DNA from: Przewalskia tangutica
Lineage: Eukaryota > Streptophyta > Magnoliopsida > Solanales > Solanaceae
NCBI GenBank assembly: GCA_029844215.1
Contig: CM056736.1
Coordinates: forward strand, 16,615,501 to 16,679,500
Length of the DNA stretch: 64,000 nucleotides
Direction: 5' to 3'
Numbering within the stretch: position 1 is the first letter of the stretch; each line of letters begins with the position of its first letter. Made by a program: the position numbers and the translations under genes. This document shows, piece by piece, positions 1-12,700 of the stretch. The notes beneath the pieces are model-generated. The model saw nothing but the letters and a program-made list of their open reading frames with translations, did not search any database and had not been told where the DNA came from.

Positions 1-214
1 CAAACAAAGGAATACAGTTCTCCAATTGGGTACTTCGAGAATGATGACGGGTTATTTGTGCCCAAGTAAGTTCATCCATGTCTTTCAATAGGAAATTGAA
101 GATGAATATGACGACAACGGTCATGTGGCACTGACCAAATGGTATGACCTAAAAAGCTATAAAGAACGACAAATCAACTCATTCAGTTATCATGTTGCTG
201 CTATAGCGCTATAA
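1..214 (+). other. Possible 3' coding exon(s) of a host gene
   Basis: Two short plus-strand stretches read like protein. One runs from base 1 to a stop at 67-69 and includes residues YFENDDGLFVPK. The other opens after a splice-acceptor-like TTTCAATAG at 83-91 and runs 40 codons to TAA at 212-214, acidic at first (EIEDEYDDNGHVAL). A GTAAGT donor-like site sits at 66-71, but the implied intron would be only 26 bases, too short for plants. At best the second stretch is a terminal exon and the first belongs to an intron or another transcript. I do not recognise the protein. This is the only non-transposon coding candidate in the window. Confidence 0.22.
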
Positions 215-288
215 CATAATCTGATGTTTATATTATTTTGTCTGCTACAAAGTTTGATTTGTTATTCATTTTGCTCTGGACATGGGCT

Positions 289-1420
289 TAGGGATGATAA
301 ATGGGGCAGGGCGGGGTAGGACAAGCCAAACGTTAAACGGGGCGGGCATGACAATGCTTAAACGGGACAGGGCAGGACGAGACAGGTCAAAACACATTTT
401 TAGAAAATTCTAAATAGGGCAGAACATTTAATAGGGCAAAGCTTTCTTTATGCAAATTTAAAGATATAATTTGTTACGTTGGGTTGTACTTGTTAGAATT
501 AGATAAAATTTTATAGAGTTGTACATCTTTCTGTTACGGTCATATTGGAACTTTACGGGGATTAATGACTTACTGTTTGAAAATTATCACTGTTTAAAGT
601 TTCTGCCTCGGATCAACCAAAATCTGGAAGGGCACTATGTATAACGTAAAAACTGTACAAATCGGTAAAGAATATGAAAGTTTGTGCTGAATAAAAGTTC
701 TAGATTACTCCGTTATCGACAGTTTGAGACTTTACGGGGATAAATCCGACTTACGTTTTGAAAGTTATCACTGTTTAAAGTTTCTGTCTTGGATCAACCG
801 AAATTTGGAAGGGCATACGTAAAAACTGTACAAATTGGTAAAGAATCTGAAAGTTTGTGCTGAATAAAAGTTCTAGTTTTCTATGTTCTCGACAGTTTGA
901 TATTTTATGGGGATTAATCCGAATTACGGATAAGAAGTTATGACTGTTTTAAGATTGTGTCTTGTTTCATAAAAAATTTGGCGAGACAGTTTTTATAGGA
1001 TTTGTTTTTGCGTGAATTTGTATTAGTTACACTAAGTATTTCAAGAGTAAACTTGGGATAGTGTTAGGTCTCCGTGTTACCTTCAGCTCGGCGTGAGAAA
1101 TACCTTATTTAGGGTTAACCGAGTTGTAACCTTTACAAGTGGAAAGTGCGAAAAGTTGAAAGAAAGAAATAACATTTAAAAAATAATCCCAGTTCATAAA
1201 TTACTTGATATTAAGAAATTATGACAATAGGTTGATTGTTCACCCATTTAAAAAAATAAAATTAAACGAAGTTAACAAAATAAATATTAAGTTAAAAGTG
1301 AAAAATGAAAAATAACATAGGCAAATTTTAAAAAAATGTTAAACGGGACAGAACAGAGCGAGTTAACATCTTAGCAAGTCTAAGACTTGCTCTGCTCTAA
1401 CCCGCCCATTGCCACCCCTA
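289..1420. mobile_element. Non-autonomous hAT element with perfect 8-bp target duplication
   Basis: The element begins TAGGGATGATAAATGGGGC and its right end, read on the other strand, begins TAGGGGTGGCAATGGGCGGG. These are imperfect terminal inverted repeats of hAT type. The 8-bp sequence CATGGGCT is directly repeated outside both ends (281-288 and 1421-1428), the duplication length expected for hAT. Subterminal G/C-rich tracts (GGGGCGGG, GGGACAGGGC) flank an AT-rich core. No transposase reading frame is present over 1132 bp, so mobility would have needed an enzyme supplied elsewhere. Confidence 0.88.
545..960. repeat. Internal tandem repeat of about 175 bp in the hAT element
   Basis: A block starting near 545 (ACTTTACGGGGATTAAT) recurs near 727 (ACTTTACGGGGATAAAT), and a third partial copy starts near 902 (ATTTTATGGGGATTAAT). 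Copies one and two share long runs such as AAAGTTTGTGCTGAATAAAA. The array fills much of the core of the 289-1420 element. Confidence 0.75.
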
Positions 1421-1659
1421 CATGGGCTTAAACAATGAAAAACTATTTCATTTTTTTCCATTCAGTATCCAATTTTGTCACTTTCAGATTCATGAGTATT
1501 GTCTACGAAGATCATACAAGTACCTTTCACTACTACACTCTAATTTCTTCCACAAGGTACTTAAATAATATCCTCGAGAAACTTGATACTAAAACAATAT
1601 CCTAGAGAAGATAGCATGAGCTAATAGTTTACTTCAACCGAATGTAAACTTCTGTTGAG
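1421..1659. other. Short unassigned gap between two hAT-like elements
   Basis: After the 8-bp duplication the sequence is AT-rich with no convincing reading frame. I see no recognisable feature here. Confidence 0.5.
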
Positions 1660-2390
1660 TATTGTTGATAGTTTACTCAGGACTGATAAGGTTTCGGTCC
1701 TGAGTCCTGAGTCCAGATCCTGGACCGGTAAGAATTTTTCGGATCGGGTTCTGGCGCTCGGTTTTTTTAAAAAAAAAAAAAAAATTGAATTTCCAATATT
1801 GAAATTGACATTCTCGGACACATTACCACGAAATTTGGACGTTGAAATCTATTGTATATCGCGAGATATTTAGCTTTGAAAAGGGAAAAACGTAACGATT
1901 TGGGGGAAAAGTAAAATTGATTGACAAGAGTCAAGACAGACGTTTTTTGAGAAATCGGCTGCTCCAAACCGCTTTGGCAGTTTGTCCGGCCCTATCTTGA
2001 AAAAATACGCGAAATCAAATTATTTTTTAGGTGAAACGGACGTCCGAGCTCAAAGTTATATGACAATTTAAAGTTTCACCAATTTACAACTAATTAGGGC
2101 TGACGGGGGGGGGGGGGGGGGGGGGCGTCGTAAACATATCTATGTTCTTGCTTTTTCACTACCAATGAGTAGGCTGCTTTGGATGCTTATGGAGATATGG
2201 CTTTAGTAAAGATCTGCTTAGCGGGGGTGGCTGGCTGGGAGGGGGTGGGGGGTGTTATCGGGTTACCGATCCGACTCTATCGATCCGAGTAATTTTTTGG
2301 TACTCGTATTCAGACCGTTAACTTTTCGGTCCGAGTATCGGTCCGATTCTCGAATAATTACCGGGAGTATCCGGACTGTTAACAACCCTA
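1660..2390 (-). mobile_element. Old non-autonomous hAT-like element J
   Basis: About 280 bp (roughly 1790-2075) matches, inverted, the core of element K at 23188-23490, including the A-rich run and the ATATCTCGCGAT-type and GGACGTCCG motifs. The flanks carry the same kind of subterminal GGTCCG/CGGACC-rich sequence. The right end reads TAGGGTTGTTAACAGTCCGG on the minus strand and the left end TATTGTTGATAG on the plus strand, a weak inverted repeat. I found no matching 8-bp target duplication, so the exact ends are uncertain and the copy is probably old. Confidence 0.5.
2105..2125. repeat. Homopolymer run of 21 G
   Basis: Twenty-one consecutive G lie inside hAT-like element J. Runs this long are unstable and hard to sequence, so the true length is uncertain. 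Confidence 0.9.
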
Positions 2391-3009
2391 GCAACACCTA
2401 TCTAGTATACACTTATACATAAGTACCACTACTAGAAATCTAATTTGGTCGGTGAGTATACACTTATACGTCAGTACCATTACTAGAAATCTAATTTTTT
2501 CTCATCGACATTCAGTAGAAAATTTGTGCTATAAAACGTGATTTTCCACCTTATTTCCCCCGAACTTCAATCGGAAAATGCATCGTGGAAAACAAATTTT
2601 CATTGAAATGGTGATAAATTTCTTAATTTTATACCGTGTAAAAATATTACTATTTAGGTTTTTTTCATCGATATTCAGTGAAAATAGCCACTAAATATTT
2701 TTCAGTGGAAAAATAGAGATATTTAAGTAGTTTACCAAAGTCTACTCACCATGGTAGCATTGGCCAAAACCCATAATTTTGTACATGTAACACACAAAAA
2801 AAGTGGTATTATGCATATGATATGTCATTGATCATGGGTTCATTCGTAAAGTAGAAGCGTGTAATCTTGGTGTGGTGTTTAGTGTATATATATTCAAAGA
2901 AACTCCATTAATGTCATTGGTGAAGAATGGAATTTCTTCTTTTATTGGAGTTCTCCTTTGCATATTATTGGCCAACTTTGGCAATACTCACAAAGATAGT
3001 AAGTGGAAG
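2391..3009. other. CACTA-like terminal sequence and short direct repeats; no gene
   Basis: CACTACTAGAAATCTAATTT starts at 2427 and resembles the termini of plant CACTA transposons. A diverged copy of the same block (TATACACTTATAC followed by ATTACTAGAAATC) follows about 53 bp later. Further right the motif CATCGA(C/T)ATTCAGT recurs near 2512 and 2667, as expected of subterminal repeats. No opposite terminus or 3-bp target duplication is visible, so this is at most a fragment. The rest of the interval is AT-rich and featureless. Confidence 0.35.
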
Positions 3010-4906
3010 TAGGGCTGTCAAACGGGGCGGGGCTACCCGACCCGACCCGACCCACTCCGACCCCGCCTGATCCTGTACCGGGATCGAGTCGGTTTCGGTA
3101 CGGGGTCGAGAAATTTCCCCGACTCCGACCTCGACCCCTTCCCCTTCCCGATTATCATTGCACAACGACTATACAACAATTTGGCAGTTGTGCAACAACC
3201 AAATTCCCCCCTCTCACACCCCAAACCCCCCTACCACCTTAATATTTATTTTTAACCCCTAAGTTATTATATTTATATTTTAACTCAATTTTTCAACTAT
3301 AAATATCTCATTTTCTCTTCATTCTATCTCACAAATCTTCATACAATCTCTCAATCTATCTTTCTCTCTCTACATTGTCTACTAAATATTCAATTTTATT
3401 TATTCATTTGGGAGTGAAGTTGACAACTAGCTTGAGGATCATCTATCGAGCAAAATTTCAATTTTCAACCTCTCGATTACACGTCGACGTTGGGTACATT
3501 CGTTCTTTCATTAAATTATTATTGTTTTTTCAATTTATTTAGCGCACTTAATTTCATTATCTTTAATTATTTATTTGCATAATTAAAATGAAGGATTAAG
3601 AGATATGTTTAAGGGTAAGGGTCGAGCTTCTTCTAGTAGGGGTAACAAGGCAGGGTTACTTCTTCTAGTCATATTCCTCCTAGACAGAACGATTTTATTG
3701 ATACTGAATTATTTCCTGAAGTACCATTAGATTTAGACGAGGAGCTATTTTTTGGAACTCAACAAGATTTTAATTTAGAAGATAATCTAGATGACACACC
3801 CACTAATCTAGATGACACACCCACTAATGCACCTCAAACTGAACCGCCTCCTATTCCCCCTAGTATGAGACGAGACCCACCATAACGAAAATCAACATCA
3901 AATGTATGGGCTTTTTTTGATAGGAACGTAGAAAATCAAGTTGTTAGATGCCCAGTTTGTAAAAAAAGTTCATAAATTTAAAATGGGAAAAAGTCAGAGC
4001 GGGACGGGAGGTTTAACTACGCATTTAAATAGATTTCACAAAGATAGGTGGGAGGAATATAAGGCTAAAAAGGCGGGTGTGCCAATGCCCTCCTAGTCGG
4101 GACAAGGTTCACATACTGTCCCGGACCAAGTACAAGGTCAAATTGACCCTATGACGGGGGCAATTGTAGGCCCTAAATACGATAAAAAAAAGATAGGAAA
4201 GCATTATCAAAATTAGTTGCAGTGGAGGGTTTGCCTTTTTCGTTTCCTGAATCTCTTGGTTTTATTCATTATATAAGATAAATGTACATTCCTTCTTATA
4301 ACGGTTTTCCTAGATCAACTGTTAGGAGAGACGTTTTTAAATTTGCACACGAATATCAACAATATTTACATTATTCATTATATTATTTTCATGGCAAAGT
4401 ATCTATTACGTATGGTATAGGCCGTAGTACTAACGCCCATGATTATTTAACTGTAACATGTCATTGGATAGACTAATTTTTCTATGCAAAAACATATTTT
4501 AACATATAGATATATTGATAGTAAACACACTAGTCTTTTTATTTCAGATAATATTTTTTAAGTTTGCGATTATTATGACATAACTGATAAAATCATGATT
4601 ATTACATTAGATAATACTTCTAATATTGCTGCTGTTAGATTATTAAAAAATGTTTTAACTCTATCTTTTCCAGATCATTTTCATATAAAATGTGCATGTC
4701 ATAGTTATAACTTAGTTGTAAAGGATGATATATCACTTTTTTGAAGACATTCTTGAAAAAATACAATTTGCTATAAACTATATTTTAAAAAATAATAGAA
4801 TACAACGAATAAAAGAATATAAATTTTTTTGTTACGATTGTCAACTACCTTACAGAAAAATTCCCGAAGAAGTATGCACTAGATGAATTCTTTATACAAC
4901 CAACTA
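3010..4906 (+). mobile_element. Truncated autonomous-type hAT element I
   Basis: The left terminus TAGGGCTGTCAAACGGGGC at 3010 is hAT-like and is followed by GACCC-rich subterminal sequence. A decayed transposase occupies 3605-4905. The right half of the transposase and the right terminus are missing: hAT sequence ends at 4906, exactly where LTR fragment A begins with TGTTACACC. The transposase is closely related to that of element H at 14924-18439. Confidence 0.8.
3605..4905 (+). pseudogene. hAT transposase pseudogene (element I), N-terminal half
   Basis: Residues near the start are basic and Ser/Gly-rich (MFKGKGRASSS), as at the start of the related copy in element H. A BED-type zinc finger follows around 3945-4050, with CPVC in one frame and the histidine part (THLNRFH) in another, so it is split by a frameshift. 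Positions 4282-4476 encode 64 residues in a single frame, including RSTVRRDVFKFAHEYQQYL and DYLTVTCHWID, which match the RNase-H-fold region of the H transposase. Several stops and frameshifts interrupt the rest. The frame ends in sequence matching CNSLYGQL of element H, where LTR A cuts it. The catalytic C-terminal part and dimerisation domain are absent, so it cannot be functional. Confidence 0.85.
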
Positions 4907-7115
4907 TGTTACACCCCGTATTTTCAAGGAAATTTCGGAACGTTGTGAAGGAAAAAGTTAATAACTTGGAATTTGATTCTCAAATTTGATTTGTGGGATT
5001 AGTATATGATTACGAAGGATTGAATCTAATAATATGGGGCCCGCCGAAAATTTCACAATTTTGAGTGGTCCACATTTTTATTGAGATATTTTTGGGATAA
5101 AATATCTAGATATTTTGAGGAGGTGACACTTGGACCAATAGGAGGGTGTCAAGTGCCCCATCCACTTGTCTTGCTACACTAGATGTTTATATATATGGAT
5201 AGCTTGCAAGACTCCAACACTTAGCCATATTTCACAAAACATTCTATCTCTCTTTATTTCTCACTCTCGGCCATTTGAACATTTGAAGAGCAAGATTTCA
5301 TAATCTTCCAAGCTTAGGTTGTTGATCCAAGATTAAGCTCCCTAATGGAGTGCTAAGCCAAGATATACTCCAAGTGTTAGAGGCTCACGGTTTTGCCTTG
5401 AAATTTTTAGAGAAACCCTAACTTGTTATCCATTTTTTGGAGATGAAACGTGAAGGGAAGATGGGTGTAAGGTTGTAGAGGATACGTATATGTGATTGAA
5501 ACATGAAGAATAGGAGCTAAGACTAACCTAAGGACCGACTTTTCACGGACTGTTTTGGGCGAATTTGAGCGCCCTCCTCTTGAAGCAATTAGATATTACA
5601 TGTTGCAGTAATGTATAGATGAGCTTGTGCTAAAAAGAATGAAGATTAAAAAGTGTTTGGACGTTTTTTTGGGTGTTGAGGCCGAGAGCTAGGAATCTTC
5701 GGCCCATTGGAATTGTTGGTCATTTTGTTGTTATTTTCACTTGTTGCATGTTGTATAATGAAGAAAATATTGTTGTTAATAGTTGAGATGATATATATAA
5801 CATGTTGAAATGTGAATTGGATTATAAGGAATTGTGGAAAAGGGCTTTGAAATTGTTGTTGTGTTGTTGGCCGAGAGAGGTATTAACTTGTTGGTTAATT
5901 GTGGTATGATTTTGTGGACTGTTTTTATATGATTATGAGGCTGAATTTTACACGTAAAGTAGGCGTGTAATCCCCTTTTATTAACTGTTGGTTGTGCCCT
6001 TAATTGTGGCTTGATTATTGTTGAATTTGGGCCTTGAAAAAGGTGGAAAAGTACGTATAAACGGGGGAAGTGCTGCCCAATTTTCCGTAGAGTAAGAGAT
6101 CATTTACTTGGTATTAATCTACCTTAGAAAGCATGAAGTTGATAGAAGTGTTATTGTCATTATAGGTTGAAGTTCTACGTGTGGCGTATTCTACTTGGCG
6201 TGTGGATTAGCCGAAAAGGTATGTGGAACTCTTCCTATCTTTCTTTGAGCATTAACTTTATAAAAATGTTGGTACGGTGGACATACCTGTTTTAAATGAA
6301 ATCGGATTCATTGTAGTATATGAAAGAAGTTACTTGATTGAAAGATATAAATTACTTGGTGTTAAAAGTATACTTGACTTGATTTATAAAATGTGAGCCA
6401 CGTGAGTTTAAAGGAGTAAGTAACTTGATTTTAAAAAGTGAAAGTGCCTTGATACTACGAGTGTTAGTATCTTGGGGTTTATAAATGAAAGAATGTACGA
6501 CAGACGTACATAGTATTTTTGGGTTCAATTCCCTAATATTGCATGAAATGATTCATTTTTAAAGAATGAATGTACATAGTACTTTTGTTGTTCAAGTCCT
6601 TAATATTACATGGAATGAAAATGCCTTGAGTTTTATAAAATGACAGTTCATTCATTTTATTCTAATGAGAGTCAAAGAGTATTTAACTTGAATATGTTTG
6701 CTCATGATAGCCTTTTGGTGCAAGTGTTATATTTCTATACCACCGCGTCCCTCATTGGAGGGCCGACAACATTATTGTATTATTTACTTGGACATGCTTA
6801 CATGATGGAGGGATTTCATGGGCATGCTTCCACTATATTGTTCCATGGACATGCTTTCACGATGGAGGAATTCCGTGGGCATGCAGCCATGATGCGGGTT
6901 CAATCCCCGGGTGGTTATATTATTCCATGGACTAGCTCTCCATGATGACATGTTCCCGCGATGAAGGAATTCCACGGGCATGCTTTTATATTGCGGGTTT
7001 AAGACCCATGGTTAGAATTGCCTAATGATTCTGAGGGCAGGTGTCCCTGATTTTGACATGACTTCTCATATTGTGAAATAGTCTTTTAAAAAGGTAAAGT
7101 TGATTCTCATTACTC
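4907..7115 (+). mobile_element. LTR fragment A (chromovirus-type LTR), 3' end missing
   Basis: It starts TGTTACACCCCGTATTTTC and stays alignable with solo LTR L (32185-46146), for example AAGTGCTGCCCAA at 6070 against 43247 and GGGCAGGTGTC at 7033 against 45420. The match stops near 7115, where a copia gag begins on the other strand, so about 700 bp of LTR 3' end is missing. There is no target duplication on the right. It is inserted in hAT element I. Confidence 0.8.
6785..6985 (+). repeat. Short tandem repeats in LTR A
   Basis: Units of roughly 40-50 bp contain CATGGACATGCTT or GGGCATGC plus GATGGAGGAATTC-like segments, with four to five degenerate copies. The 101-residue reading frame here is a by-product of the repeat. 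Confidence 0.6.
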
Positions 7116-7978
7116 TCATAATGTGGGTTGAGTCATTGTTGAGTGGGCCTCACACCACTGGATCGGATGAGGCCCAACGTTACTGCTGGAGACAGACCTA
7201 GAAAAATGGGCCTGTCTTGAAGACTGTCCAGGTGCTAGAAAGCATTGTTGAGCCTGCCTTGATGCCTGTCCAGTTCCTGAAAAATAATGGGGCATCGATT
7301 GGCTTGGCCAGTGGGTCTCTAGGGCTGTCAGGCCAAATTCCCTGTTGGGACTGGGCTGGGCGGTATGTCCCAAGGCCACTGCCAGGCCCAGTTTGATGTT
7401 CCACTACCATTCTGCCACTGCCCGCCGCCTCCACCACCGGACTGCTGCCACTGTCCACCGGTGGAATTGGTGTTGCCGTCATTTCCGCCGCCGCTCGAAT
7501 TTCGGTAGCATCTATCTTTGTTATTCCCGCGATTTCCACCTTTATGATTATTATTACGGCCTTTTTGTCCCTTATTTTGTTGAGAAGGGTCAAAATAATT
7601 ATCGTTGTTTGAAGAAGAAGCAATGAAGGCAGAATTCGTAATAGTTGAAGACTTCTTGGCCAATAACGATTCTTCAAGCACAAGCATGGATCTTGCTTGA
7701 TAGAATTTTGGTACGGGATTACTTTGACAGATTACGGTTCCCACACCGTTGTACGCATCTGTGAGACCCGCAACTAATTGTAACACTAACCGGTTATTAG
7801 AGACCGGTGAGCCCACGTTCCCCAACTGATCTGCCAACACATTGAGGCGTTGACAATAGGTAGAAACGTTTAGAAAATCTGCCATGTCAATGGTGGAGAA
7901 TTCCTGCTCCAAAGCAACGGCGCGTGAATTTTTGTTATCTTGAAAAATGTCTCTCAAGCGTTCCCAGGCCACCATGGC
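7116..7978 (-). pseudogene. Copia-type gag (UBN2-like) pseudogene, C-terminal part
   Basis: The minus strand reads WERLRDIFQDNKNSRAVALE, then DMADFLNVSTYCQRLNVLAD, VSNNRLVLQLVAGL and ARSMLVLEESLL. These are the conserved blocks of the gag-polypeptide (UBN2) domain of plant Ty1/copia-like elements. A Gly/Asn/Gln-rich tail follows (NNNHKGGNRGNNK, GGGGGGQWQ), and no CCHC knuckle is visible. The frame stops at 7328 and similar sequence continues in another frame to 7116, implying a frameshift. The N-terminal part lies 22.6 kb away at 30540-30655, because chromovirus D inserted into this gene with a 5-bp ATGGC duplication. Protease, integrase and reverse transcriptase are not attached. The left end abuts LTR A. 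Confidence 0.88.
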
Positions 7979-8744
7979 TGTCACGACCCGACCCGACGGG
8001 TCGCGACTAAGCGCCCTAATAACGTCATTCTACTAACATGTCACGTAACCAGACTGACACTAAAGACAATATAAAAAATCTGGCAGCAAAACGCTGCAAT
8101 CATAACACATGTCCGAATAGGCAAGTCGGCAAGGTTGTCTTTACACACGAAAAATTCTGTCTCCTGAGGAGTCACATCTAACCAACATAATAAAATGGGC
8201 AAACCGACAAGGTTGCCCCTACATAGTATCACGTATACACAGGAACATCCCAAAAACAGAGTACAACAACGCAGAAGACCAAACAGGTTTACAACCCACA
8301 ACTGTCTACAGACCTCTATAAGAAGGATAACGACATGTGACGGGACAGGGGTCCGTCGTGCCCCTAAATATACAAAAGTCAAATAATAGGATTATGTACC
8401 AAAATAACAAAGCTCTGAATCAAAGGAGCTTTCCAAATAGCTGAGCGAAAACCTAGACCGGAGGATCGCCAAACTGAGCACCTGTACCTGCGGGCATGAA
8501 CGCAGCCCCCCGAGAAAAGGGGGGTCAGTACGAAAGAATATACCGAGTATATGAAACATAAAGTACAAACTAGATAATCATAACTGGTCAAAACGTACAG
8601 GAGACATGTAAGATTATCAAATGATACGCTAACTGTTCCATAGAAAATAGAGAATCAAATGTGCCTTATAAAAATTAGAGAAAAGTCAAAAACCATGAAT
8701 TCCTGTCCATATGGTCATCATATACATATATACATATAACGTAA

Positions 8745-8925
8745 TTTGGCCCTCTAGTGCGGGACTCAATGAAATCATATCATAATCCGGCCCATACTGG
8801 GACTCGGTGAAGTCACCATCTCATCTATGCATGCATTCTACGTAAGCCGGCCCTCTAGTGAGGGTCTCGATGAACAGTGCAAGGCTGTGCACGAACATAA
8901 GCCGGCCCGAGACTCGGTGAGGTGA
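8745..8925. repeat. Degenerate tandem repeat in the D LTR (left copy)
   Basis: Three to four units of about 50-60 bp each contain CCGGCCC or CGGCCC and GGGACTC-(A/G)-(A/G)TGAA. The same array is at about 28595-28775 in the other LTR. Confidence 0.65.
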
Positions 8926-9754
8926 AGTAATAGCACTTAGCACGAGTAGATATCATGAGTAATCATATGCAATTAAAAATTATCATTTGACTCTCAATAA
9001 AATCATTATAATAAACTCTTTACTGTAAAATCATAGGCACTTCTCATAACTAACATCTTTACGATTTAAATTGTGTAGTCATCATGTACATCCGCCGTAC
9101 TTTCATTAAATCATACCAAAAAGAAAGAAGGAAGAGTTTCACATACCTTTTCGCCGAATTAACCAACTCGAAGAATAGGATTCGTCTCAACTAGTACGTC
9201 AACCTATAATAAAGGGTAATACGCCCGTCAATTCTATGATTTCTAGCGTAAGTTATAACGAAAGACGACTCTCTTTTCTATAGAAATTCGGGCAGCACTT
9301 CCCCTATTTATGTGCATATCCACAACTTACAAATCAAGCCAGCAATACCAATTATCAATCACAACGTAAGGATATAACTAAAACAATCCCAAATATTCTA
9401 TTTACGCCATCAATATATATTCATTCTCTTTTACATTTATGCAGAATAACTACTACAAGAGTTCAAGTCCCATAATTTACAACATAACACCCTTTTTACA
9501 CTTTAATTTCCTTTAGACATGTATTAGTAATTAACACAACATATCTACATGTTTATAATCAAATTCTCAATATTTTAACTCCACAAAATCAACCCTTAAT
9601 ACCTCACAACAACGTCCAATAATTCCGTGTAAGTTTCGACCAACGACAACATAATTCCATACTCTTTTCTTAACTTCTTAAAATCAAATTCATGTTCCAA
9701 TAATTCCTTATGAACAACTATAACTTAAATATCAAGATTTCCTTCAATTCCAAC

Positions 9755-12700
9755 TATACCCGGCTAACGGCCGATCGTCGACCGGTAGCCACTGCAAGGT
9801 TTAACGGTTTCGGACGATTCTCGGTCCGATTCACGGACTCACGCCAACCGGTCGGTTAGTTCGATTCGTGTTGGCGTGCGGTTCCGGTCGAAGCAGTCCA
9901 ACGGTCCTATTTCTAATTTTTTTTTTTTTTTAAATTTCTAGTATTTATTTTCTATAATATAAACTAAATTCAATTTAAATATGTAATATAATAATATAAT
10001 ATATAATTTAGTTGTATATATTAAAATTGAAACTTTAAAGTTAATTTTTATTTTATAGTTTATAACTTTATACTTTATAAGTTTATAACTTTATATTGTA
10101 AATTTGTAATTATACTTTTATTAATTTATTAGATTAGTAGATATAAGTTAACAAATAAGTAATAACAAATTAACAACTAAATAGATAGTAAAATTAAAAC
10201 TAATGATAAGATGTTAACTTTTGAACTTTCATAATGTTAATAAGAGTACATAATGAAGTAATAATAATTTAATTTACATATTATGCATCCTTCTTGCAAG
10301 TTCTTCGTAATCTATAGGTTGATTGAATTGGTTATGCTCCATAGCCTCTAAATCTGGAGTATTAATTCCAGTCCCGCCTCCGCTCTCGCCTTCCAAAATA
10401 TTGCCTATTTCTTCATCTTCCGGAGAATTAACGTCTCCACATCCTTGATTTCTTCTCTCTGATCTGATCCAATCCCTTAAGCAGACTAACACTTCTAATG
10501 TGTTTCCACCCAATGAGTGACGTGTGTCTCTTATTTGATCTCGTGCTTGGCTAAATGCACTTTGAAGCCACCGTTGAGATCGACACATTAAGAACATCCC
10601 GCCATCTGCAAGTACCGGAATTGCCTTTTGTTATCCCGCCACCATTGTAAAGGGTCAAAATTTTCTTGGCTCATTGGCTTTTTGCAAATAAAATTGCATC
10701 TCATCGCAAGATCGGCTAGTGGTTGGTTGTGTTGTAAAAGTGCTCCATATGTCTAAAGATTCTTCTTCATCGTCATCATCATTGAATCCTGCAGGTGTAG
10801 ACACGTAACTGAACTAGAAGGAATATTAGTAGAGAGTTGGTGTTATCATGTAATGTAGCATAATATTCATATAATGTAGTTAAATTAGTATCAAGTTTAT
10901 TTATGCAATCAAATGAAGATGGAGTTTCTGTTCCACCTATTTCCATATAAGTATATAAACTAAATATTAGATTATGACAATCTACTTTTTTAATAGAAGG
11001 ATTTAAGACTGCACCAATACAATAAACATCAGGAATAGGAAAAAAATATTTTTTAAACTTTTCAAACATAATCAGCGTGATCAGATATTTCACATTTGAT
11101 TTTAAACCATAAAGTAAATAGGAAATTTCAGCTATATGAGCTAAAGCATTACAAATCGTTGGGTAATAAGATCACGAAAATTCAATGATTGCGATGTAAA
11201 ATTTACGTAAAAATTTTAAAAGTTCACCAATTGATTTCCAATGTTCGTCGGTTAACATATACATCACGTTCTTACAATGCGCATTTGAAACATGTGTTAT
11301 GGGGTCTTTATACTTATAACATTCTTTTAAAAATAAATAAGTATAATTCCACCGTGTAATAATCTCTTCTGGCATGAATTTAGGTCTCAAATTAAATTGT
11401 TTACATTTTTCTTTAAATTCTATAATTCTATTTTTCCTATTATTACTGAATAACTCCAATGACTCTTTTGACAAGTTTTATTTCGGTGAAAATAAATCAA
11501 GACCACTTTTAACAATTAAATTATAAATATGACAAGCACAACGAACATGAAATATATCGAGAAGTGGTGGTTGTACTTCCTTTTAAAAGATCTACAGCAG
11601 CAGTATTATTAGATGCATTATCAAATGATACACAAAGTATTTTATTATAAAGATTATATTTTTGGGCATAAAAACAAATAGTTTCGCTTATATATTTTCC
11701 AGTATGACTTTGATCCTCGTCATACGCAAAAGCAATAATACGTTTTTCCATTTTAAAATTTTCATCAATCCAATGACAAGTAATTGTTAAATAATCATAA
11801 CCGTTCAATGCATGTCCAATGTCTGAAGTAAAACTAACATGGCATGGAAGGTTAGCAAACAAATATTGCAAGAAAATAACATAATCATTATGAAGTCTAA
11901 AAATATCGGCTCTAGTAGTACTACGAGGAACACCTTTAAAAAAAGGATTATATACTCTTTGAATATATGTAATTAAATATGAAGAAGAAGCAAAAAAAAA
12001 AGGCAAACAACCTCCGACAATCATTTTTGCTAATTCAATGCGATCTTTTTTTGGATCGTACTTAGCCAACCCCCCAGTTAATGGATTAAGTTGTTGTTGA
12101 CCGGGTTCTAAATCAGAGACAGCATCCCATTGTGCCGTATGATCGTGTTTTATATGTCTACCTATAGTGCCCGTCCCCCCGTCACCACCCCCTGTCTTAT
12201 GTTTATAAGTTCTCCCACAAATATTACATTTAACTCTATCAGTACCCACAACTATATCATAAAAGAGCCACACTTTACTCCTTTTTTTTCTTGCTACTGG
12301 TTCTGGTAAAGGAGGTCTACGACTACGACTACCACTAGCAGTACCAACATTGACAGAAGGAACACTAGTAGGTGTAGGAGGTTCTTGTTCTTGTTCTTCA
12401 AGTTCAACAATATTATCTAATTGAACGTTATCACATTCATTATCTTCTATTCCAAAATCTTCTTGCATTTGATCATAATCTATATTTTGATTAGATGATG
12501 AAGAACCTACAGATTTTTTACCCCTTGAACTAGATTTACTGTATGATCCGACGCATTCCTTAGTAAAGACATTATAAAATATTTAAATAATCAACAAATA
12601 AATATGACAATTTAATAAAATAATTAGAGAATGAAACGAGTGTACCAAACTTCGGATTGAATTCAATAGAAACTCGAAGCTCGAAGTCTTGCGTCTTGCT

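Noticed and set aside
3003..3242. Pro/Arg-rich 79-residue frame
   Set aside because: It is the GACCC-rich subterminal region of hAT element I, which is low complexity.
7345..7683. Opposite-strand and alternative-frame open stretches over the copia gag
   Set aside because: They are shadows of the Gly/Asn-rich gag tail and have no domain support.
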